A DNA stretch of 33,452 nt, taken from positions 1 to 33,452 of IMG/VR virus record IMGVR_UViG_3300021963_000015; one strand, written 5' to 3'. Positions 29,181 to 33,452 of this stretch are shown here, piece after piece. Source of the DNA: a virus. The number at the start of each line of letters is the position of its first letter. The first letter of the stretch is position 1. The position numbers were made by a program, and so were the translations under genes. Below the pieces are notes generated by a model, which saw nothing but the letters and a program-made list of their open reading frames with translations, did no database searches and was not told where the DNA came from.

Positions 29181-29374
29181 TACGCGTCTATGTTGTTTAC
29201 GATGTCTATAACCTTTTCAACAATCGCCACCTTGGCATGCATGGCGTTGGGTGCGTCGCACTCGCTGATGCTGTCGAGGATGTTTGACAGGTTTGTCAAT
29301 AACGCCCCGCGATCCTGCCACTCCATCGCCCTTGCGTCGTTGGCTTCGATTAGCACTCCGATCTTTTCTTCCAT
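29180..29374 (-). CDS. Small helical protein upstream of terminase
   Basis: 64 residues, acidic, predicted helical, not recognised. Ends exactly at the small terminase start and begins 1 nt after the upstream stop. Leader before ATG is AACTAAACGAAGACTAAG. May be a packaging accessory by context only. Confidence 0.6.
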   Translation of the reverse strand: MEEKIGVLIEANDARAMEWQDRGALLTNLSNILDSISECDAPNAMHAKVAIVEKVIDIVNNIDA

Positions 29375-29375
29375 C

Positions 29376-29843
29376 TTAGTCTTCGTTTAGTTCGCCTAAT
29401 TCTCGTAGCTTGTTCCTGCTCCATCCAAGTGCCGCCTTGCCGCCCCAAAGCAGGTAGCTGATGTAGCCACAGTCGCTGGTGCTGTCTGCGTTGTCGTAGT
29501 ACGTTTCCGCGCGCGACAGGTAGCTATGCATCCGCTTGATCGTTTCAACGCTTATGCCTTCGCCTTTGGCAAGCTGCTGCGCTCTGACCTTGCCGGTCTG
29601 CGTCGCACACTTGTTGCCATTGCGCTCGTTCAATTCAATGCCGCGCTTGGCGTTGTTGCGCACACCATCGCCGTAGTCAGCGTATGTTTCAGCAAAAGCG
29701 CTACGGTCTGCCTCCCATTGCCTCGCACAAACGAGGTAGCGCTGCTGCTGGCTTGGGAACTCGCTGGCAGTCTTGTCGTCACCCATGCATCGCTGGATGA
29801 AGTCGGTTTTGCTTTCGCTGTCTGTTGGTGTAGGTAGTGGCAT
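29376..29843 (-). CDS. Conserved phage protein of packaging/head module
   Basis: 155 residues from the ATG at 29843, 5 nt after a late-type promoter; an upstream ATG at 29858 is inside the promoter. Motifs are LPTPTDSESKTDFIQRCMGD (about 3-22) with QQRYLVCARQWE (about 33-44), then KRGIELNER (about 66-74) and a helical AKGEGISVETIKRMHSYLSRAE...YLLWGGKAALGW stretch (about 91-145). The same two modules are often fused to or beside capsid-maturation genes in other phages. Function not established. Confidence 0.65.
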   Translation of the reverse strand: MPLPTPTDSESKTDFIQRCMGDDKTASEFPSQQQRYLVCARQWEADRSAFAETYADYGDGVRNNAKRGIELNERNGNKCATQTGKVRAQQLAKGEGISVETIKRMHSYLSRAETYYDNADSTSDCGYISYLLWGGKAALGWSRNKLRELGELNED

Positions 29844-29848
29844 ATTGA

Positions 29849-29877
29849 TAAATATCATTCAACTGATAATCGTGCAC
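29849..29877 (-). promoter_or_regulatory. Late-type promoter, first of the late region
   Basis: GATATTTA (29849-29856) with GTGCACG (29871-29877) exactly 14 nt upstream on the minus strand. The ATG at 29843 is 5 nt after GATATTTA. It would drive the packaging genes and tail chaperone. Confidence 0.68.
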
Positions 29878-30085
29878 GGGAGTCCATTGCGTCTGCCATC
29901 ATTTCCTGCAATCGCGAAACGGCGCATGATCCGCACCACCAGTTCGTACGTCCGTAGCCGTTGGCGTTGGCGACGTTTTCAAGCATCGCGACCTCGCTTG
30001 GCGATAGCGACATGGTCTGCGACGCGTAGTAACCGTCAAGCTTATGCTTGACCGATAGCACCTGCATAGCTTCGTCAAGTGTCAT
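29855..30085 (-). CDS. Hypothetical small protein with CxxC
   Basis: 76 residues, not recognised. Contains MSLSPSEVAMLENVANANGYG (helical, about 25-45) and a WWCGSCAVSR segment (about 49-58), a CxxC that could bind zinc or be redox-active. It overlaps its upstream neighbour as ATGA with a GGAGA sequence nearby. Its 3' end lies over the first late-type promoter. Confidence 0.6.
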   Translation of the reverse strand: MTLDEAMQVLSVKHKLDGYYASQTMSLSPSEVAMLENVANANGYGRTNWWCGSCAVSRLQEMMADAMDSRARLSVE

Positions 30086-30336
30086 TTCTCCGAAAGTTTA
30101 ATAGTCAGCACCGTCAACCCGGCGGCGCTTAATCCGACCGGTATGGCAAGCATCCAGTGCAGGTTGGAGGCTGCGATGGTCAGCACTACGCCCCACCAAA
30201 AGGCGAGGCAGGTCAGGCAGGTCAGCGGCTTGCACTTCGCATAGCGGTAGTACCACGCTGGCAGGACGTTATAGCGGTTCATCGCCAAGGAAGTCATAGT
30301 GGCCAAAAGCAAGATAGTAATCAGATCCAAGTTCAT
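30082..30336 (-). CDS. Small membrane protein with Cys cluster
   Basis: 84 residues with an N-terminal hydrophobic helix (about 4-19), a KCKPLTCLTCLAFWWG segment (about 34-49) and two further hydrophobic stretches (about 50-76). Proteins with this Cys-rich membrane motif recur in Bacteroidetes phages near replication genes (recollection only). Overlaps the sigma-like gene by 68 nt, which is unusually long. Confidence 0.6.
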   Translation of the reverse strand: MNLDLITILLLATMTSLAMNRYNVLPAWYYRYAKCKPLTCLTCLAFWWGVVLTIAASNLHWMLAIPVGLSAAGLTVLTIKLSEK

Positions 30337-30838
30337 GTTTTAGTCGTTGTTTGCAGTTGTTGATTGTGTACGAAATTGATCGCCAAGGTATCTTGGTGTG
30401 GCGCTCGATGAGCTTCTTGTTGCCCAGTTCAAGCCATAGGAGGAATAGCTGTTTGTCGTAGGGGTAGGCACCGGCTTTCGCCCAGCCATCCATGACTTCG
30501 AGCGCCCGGTTAAATATCGCATCAGGCCTTGCGTCATACGGCTCATCAGCTGCCTCCAGCTGCTGATCGGCGATTTCTTCACGCAGTTCATTGTGTCTGA
30601 AGTCGCGTTGAAATTTAGAGTTGCGACTTCGGTATAGGTTGATAGCCATGCGCACGATGTAGAAGTTGAGGTAGCCTCCTGCGTGCATTGCTTCGATCTT
30701 ATCGGCTGGCTTTTCATATAAGCGGATGACGAGTTCATGTTCGAGGTCAGGCGCAAGGTCAGGCGTTGCCAGCTGCCGCGCTATCTGACGCAGCTTGCCG
30801 CTGGTGTACAGCGTTAGTATGATCGTGCGTGCCTCCAC
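30269..30838 (-). CDS. Sigma-70-like (ECF-type) transcription factor
   Basis: 189 residues starting with GTG at 30838. Residues about 30-78 look like sigma region 2: DLEHELVIRLYEKP then GGYLNFYIVRMAINLYRSRNSKF. Residues about 130-175 look like region 4, with a helix-turn-helix at LIERHTKIPWRSISYTINNCKQRLKHEL. The linker is acidic. This family is seen in Bacteroidetes phages. I infer that it redirects host RNA polymerase to the seven TTGCAYA-N14-GATATTTA sites, because those sites do not match the host consensus. It could instead be another HTH regulator. It overlaps the DnaA-like gene by 80 nt. Confidence 0.58.
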   Translation of the reverse strand: MEARTIILTLYTSGKLRQIARQLATPDLAPDLEHELVIRLYEKPADKIEAMHAGGYLNFYIVRMAINLYRSRNSKFQRDFRHNELREEIADQQLEAADEPYDARPDAIFNRALEVMDGWAKAGAYPYDKQLFLLWLELGNKKLIERHTKIPWRSISYTINNCKQRLKHELGSDYYLAFGHYDFLGDEPL

Positions 30839-31166
30839 ATTGATTGCAAATATACATAGTATCTCTTGGTCTGACGTTGTGCGGTTCGTAGCGCTTAATT
30901 TCTTTGAGCCAAGTGTACTTGTTCATGGTCACCTGCAGAATGTAGATGACCTCCAAGCCGTGGTGGACAGTTGAATAATGGCGACGCATCAGCTTGGCTA
31001 TCTCCATCAACGTCATCTGCATCTTACTGCGCATCAAATGCATGAGGCAGTATCGCGCTTCGGCGACTTCGCGGTGACGGTCTTGGCTCTGCATCTGACG
31101 CAGGCCAACGCCTGTGCGCTTCGTGACCTGCTCCGCGTAGTAGTAGAACTCCCTTTGTCTGTTCAT
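30759..31166 (-). CDS. DnaA domain IV-like DNA-binding protein
   Basis: 135 residues. Residues about 10-80 resemble the DnaA C-terminal DNA-binding domain: DRHREVAEARYCLMHLM (about 29-45), then TLMEIAKLMRRHYSTVHHGLE (about 52-72), whose HYSTVHHG matches the DnaA signature DHSTVxHA. No AAA+ domain is present, so it binds DNA but does not itself load helicase as DnaA does. A CNQCGG motif (about 107-112) may bind zinc. It could recognise the TTTGTAGTAA repeats at 34-256. The start overlaps the HNH stop as ATGA. Confidence 0.72.
   Translation of the reverse strand: MNRQREFYYYAEQVTKRTGVGLRQMQSQDRHREVAEARYCLMHLMRSKMQMTLMEIAKLMRRHYSTVHHGLEVIYILQVTMNKYTWLKEIKRYEPHNVRPRDTMYICNQCGGTHDHTNAVHQRQAASDSAAAGNA
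30847..30854 (-). promoter_or_regulatory. Possible host-type -7 box upstream of sigma-like gene
   Basis: Exact TATATTTG in the 3' part of the DnaA-like gene, 8 nt before the GTG start of the sigma-like gene. No TTTG -33 element at the right distance. The same extended TGTATATTTG occurs at 7904 and 2564. Confidence 0.35.
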
Positions 31167-31585
31167 TGGTTGGTGGTTGTTGCTAAAATATCTTTATATC
31201 GCTGGTGTATTTGACGTTTGTGATGAACGTCTGAATGACATTCATTGCATAATATTTGTATATTTTCCTTAGTATCTTGACCTCCGTTGCAGACTTCAAT
31301 AATGTGATGCGCGACAAGATGCAGTGACGGATTTAGTTGACTTAACCATTGTTTATCACGACTGCAATTCCAGCAAAAATCACGCATAGATTCATTGACT
31401 AATTTAATTAGCTTCCTATGCTCTGCACGATTTTGATTCTTTTCATTTTCAGGTTTTTTAACCCAAGCCAGCCATTTGTCGCATTTTGGGCAAACACATT
31501 TAGCGTAGTGTGCTAAATTTTCCGTCTTGATTATTTCACCAAGTGTTCCGCATATTTCGCAAATCTTTTGTTCGTCTGTTGTCAT
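31163..31585 (-). CDS. HNH endonuclease
   Basis: 140 residues. An N-terminal zinc ribbon (CEICG at about 9-13 and CPKC at about 32-35) precedes an HNH core: CWNC (about 71-74), LVAHHIIEV (about 91-99), Asn in TKENIQILCNECH (about 105-117) and HH (about 121-122). The gene is clearly AT-rich compared with its neighbours, as expected for a recent arrival such as a free-standing homing nuclease. Packaging-type HNH is less likely, because it lies away from the terminase. Confidence 0.85.
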   Translation of the reverse strand: MTTDEQKICEICGTLGEIIKTENLAHYAKCVCPKCDKWLAWVKKPENEKNQNRAEHRKLIKLVNESMRDFCWNCSRDKQWLSQLNPSLHLVAHHIIEVCNGGQDTKENIQILCNECHSDVHHKRQIHQRYKDILATTTNQ

Positions 31586-31920
31586 TCGTTGGTGGTTGAT
31601 TTGTTGATTGCTTTGAGAAAGTCATCGAGTGATCGCACGATGAAGTATTTGTAGCCAGCCGATTCAATCTGCATCTGCCAAATTTTCTGCGCCACGTTTT
31701 GCCGCCCTGTTTCGGTCTTAAACTCCAACGCTATCATCCCTGTCGGCGACAGGTATAGCATATCCGCGACGCCAGCGACAACGCCCATGCCCTTCATGAC
31801 TGCGCCTTGATAGCTGTTGTTGCTGTTGTTGTTCACCGCAAAGAGTAGTCCGCGCTCTGCTTGGTAGTTATTCCAGTGATAGACGAAGCACTGGGATTGA
31901 AGTCTGAACTCTGTAGACAT
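31582..31920 (-). CDS. VRR-NUC domain nuclease
   Basis: 112 residues that fit the VRR-NUC (PD-(D/E)xK type) fold: E4/Q8-type opening (TEFRLQSQCFVYHW), GVVAGVADMLYLSP (about 46-59) with the catalytic Asp, and ALEFKTETGRQ (about 63-73) with ExK. Such proteins act as Holliday-junction or structure-specific nucleases. It overlaps the helicase 3' end by 88 nt and the HNH gene by 4 nt, so the helicase-nuclease pair is likely functional partners. Confidence 0.85.
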   Translation of the reverse strand: MSTEFRLQSQCFVYHWNNYQAERGLLFAVNNNSNNSYQGAVMKGMGVVAGVADMLYLSPTGMIALEFKTETGRQNVAQKIWQMQIESAGYKYFIVRSLDDFLKAINKSTTNE

Positions 31921-33368
31921 GCGAATAGTGGTTGGCCGTGATCGTTTTTAAGTTCCTGCAGGAAGAAGAAGTACCCCATGCGGTAACCGCACAAATTTAG
32001 CAATTTCTTTGCGGTTTGTTTGTCCTTAATGATGTTATGAAGCACCCAGTGCAGCTTGATTTTCTTAAGCTTAATCAATGCCGCCACTTCTTCCAGTGTT
32101 GCCTGCTTCGCCATGTTTCGGTAGTCGATTGGTGTGTAGTTTCCGTTGATCTGCAAGATGACTTCTTCACCCATCTCCCCGACTTTGACTGGCGCGACGT
32201 AGCCGCACGCAGGGCAAGTCGTCAGCGACGTGTGCATCATATACCCGCACTTCCTGCAGTTCTTCTGCGGTGCAATGCCTTTGCTTTTCTTGGCTTTTTT
32301 CTCCAGCTTCCAAACGCGGTCAAACTCCCACGCCTTGTGCTGCTCCCTGTTGTTTCCAAAATCCAGTATGGTAAACTCCTTCTTAGTCTGCGTCACCCGG
32401 CTGCCTCTGCCGCACATCTGCAAGTATAGCGGCAGTGACTTTGTCGCCCGGTAGAGGATTACGACTTCCACGTTTGGATCGTCGAAGCCAGTGGTTAGGA
32501 TGCCGCAGTTGCACAGGATGCCGTTTGCACTTGCCTTAAACCACGCCAGCACCTCCTGTCGTTCATCAGGCTTCATCGTGCTATCGAGATGCCTCGCTGG
32601 CAGCCCTGCGCCTTGCAGCTCGCTGCATAGCTCCTTACTCGACGCGATACTTGGCGCAAATGCCAGTGCCTTCTTGCCGTTGCAGTAAAGGAGATAGTTG
32701 GCTATGACACCGCGAAAGACTTTCTGCTTGCTGTACGCCGCACCCAGTTGCGCCGCGTCGTAGTCGCCGTTATAGGTTCGCACTCCGGTCAAGTCTACTG
32801 GCACGCTGTACGTCGTCGGCGTTGCGAGGTATCCGTCGTCTATCAACTCGCGGATGGTGACAGGATCGACTATTTTCGTGTAAAACTCCTTCAACGCCTT
32901 TTGGTTGCCTTCGCGATGCGGCGTTGCTGTCGCGCCTATGACCGTTGCTTTTTCTGGTATGTAGGCAAAGAGTTTGTCGAAGCTGCCTTTGTGCGCTTCG
33001 TCGATGATTACGAGGTCAATGTCCTGCATCATCTTTTCGTATTCCGCCTTTGCCATTCGTCTGTTCAGCGATTCAATCATCGCGATGTAGCATGTTGATT
33101 GTTGCAGTTTTGCTTTGCCTTGCTTGATGGCTATTGGTGAAACGTCAAAGCGTGTGAGTGCGCCGTCTGTTTGCGTCAAAAGTTCAACGCGGTCTGTGAC
33201 GATTAGCACGTTCTTGCGTTTGTTCAATGCGAACTGAACCATTGCGCTGAACATTACCGTCTTCCCTGCACCTGTTGGAGCGCACAGGATCACGCGCCTG
33301 TTGCCCTCGCCAATGGCAACGCGCAACTGCTCGATGGCTTTTTGCTGATATGGTCGGAGTGTAGTCAC
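31833..33368 (-). CDS. DEAD/DEAH-box helicase with zinc ribbon
   Basis: 511 residues from a GTG at 33368. Superfamily 2 motifs: LRPYQ (4-8), Walker A APTGAGKT (about 30-37), IIDEAH (about 117-122), GATATP (about 146-151), GILTTGFDDP (about 287-296) and QMCGRGSR (about 313-320). A CRKCGY...CPACGY zinc ribbon lies at about 378-397. A TTG at 33431 would extend it by 21 residues, but it lies in a terminator loop; the GTG follows an early-type leader (ACAAACCAACTACAA) and starts the typical MTTLRPYQ. Likely replication or repair helicase; its 3' end overlaps the nuclease gene. Confidence 0.9.
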   Translation of the reverse strand: MTTLRPYQQKAIEQLRVAIGEGNRRVILCAPTGAGKTVMFSAMVQFALNKRKNVLIVTDRVELLTQTDGALTRFDVSPIAIKQGKAKLQQSTCYIAMIESLNRRMAKAEYEKMMQDIDLVIIDEAHKGSFDKLFAYIPEKATVIGATATPHREGNQKALKEFYTKIVDPVTIRELIDDGYLATPTTYSVPVDLTGVRTYNGDYDAAQLGAAYSKQKVFRGVIANYLLYCNGKKALAFAPSIASSKELCSELQGAGLPARHLDSTMKPDERQEVLAWFKASANGILCNCGILTTGFDDPNVEVVILYRATKSLPLYLQMCGRGSRVTQTKKEFTILDFGNNREQHKAWEFDRVWKLEKKAKKSKGIAPQKNCRKCGYMMHTSLTTCPACGYVAPVKVGEMGEEVILQINGNYTPIDYRNMAKQATLEEVAALIKLKKIKLHWVLHNIIKDKQTAKKLLNLCGYRMGYFFFLQELKNDHGQPLFACLQSSDFNPSASSITGITTKQSADYSLR

Positions 33369-33452
33369 TTGTAGTTGGTTTGTAGTAGGTTTTTTGCAAG
33401 ATAAGTTACTACAAAAAAACGGCCTTTGCAATATCGTGAAGGGCGTTTTTTG
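33326..33452. repeat. Right copy of 127-bp terminal direct repeat
   Basis: Exact copy of 1-127. It contains the helicase start, the TTTGTAGTAG/TTACTACAAA repeats (33379-33388, 33406-33415) and the terminator hairpin at 33413-33451. Joining the two copies closes the genome into a 33,325-bp circle. Confidence 0.93.

Noticed and set aside
30511-30518. Further GATATTTA octamer in the sigma-like gene
   Set aside because: No TTGCAYA-like box 14 nt upstream and no gene start nearby; it is ordinary coding sequence.
33369-33431. TTG start adding 21 residues to the helicase
   Set aside because: The TTG lies in the loop of a terminator hairpin and the added residues cover the TTTGTAGTAA repeats; GTG at 33368 follows an early-type leader and begins a typical helicase N-terminus.

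Overview
This window is almost certainly one complete tailed-phage genome, a siphophage-like virus of a Bacteroidetes host, read from a circular assembly. The first 127 bases recur exactly as the last 127 bases (33326-33452), so the unique circle is 33,325 bp. All convincing genes lie on the minus strand and are densely packed, often with ATGA overlaps. A Bacteroidetes host is suggested by a consensus -33 TTTG / -7 TATATTTG promoter at 7904-7936, near absence of Shine-Dalgarno sites, a VirE_N/VapE-type primase-helicase, and structural proteins of the kind usually seen in Bacteroidetes phages. No integrase, repressor, tRNA, CRISPR array or reverse transcriptase was recognised, so a strictly lytic life is more likely than a temperate one, without proof.

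In the direction of transcription (right to left, starting at about 7.9 kb) the layout is as follows. (1) An early operon from the 7904-7936 promoter down to about 2.6 kb: many small unknown genes plus a probable recombination protein, a ParB-like protein and an SSB-like protein. (2) A primase-helicase (250-2439) behind a leader that carries an intrinsic terminator. (3) A 200-bp AT-rich non-coding region full of TTTGTAGTAA repeats, which is the best candidate replication origin and is cut by the contig ends. (4) Across the contig junction, a DEAD/DEAH helicase, VRR-NUC nuclease, HNH nuclease, a protein with a DnaA domain IV-like fold, and a sigma-factor-like protein. (5) The late region: small and large terminase, a methyltransferase, a tail-assembly chaperone with a -1 frameshift site, tail tip or baseplate proteins, tape measure, XkdF-like protease, scaffold, major capsid, tail tube, a glycosyltransferase, a lectin-domain structural protein, portal, connectors, tail fibre. 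(6) Lysis: holin, a metallophosphoesterase, an amidase and a u-spanin-like lipoprotein.

The most striking signal is regulatory. Seven sites in the late region share a two-part motif, TTGCAYA, exactly 14 nt, then GATATTTA. Each lies just upstream of a structural or lysis gene, and four have exactly 5 nt between the second box and the ATG. I read these as phage-specific late promoters, possibly read by the phage's own sigma-like protein (30269-30838), which would give leaderless or nearly leaderless mRNAs. The early genes instead carry host-type TATATTTG boxes and a recurring AACC-rich leader directly before the start codon. Together these imply an early-to-late switch controlled by promoter class. 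The order of the morphogenesis genes, with tail genes before head genes and the portal well after the capsid, is also unusual.
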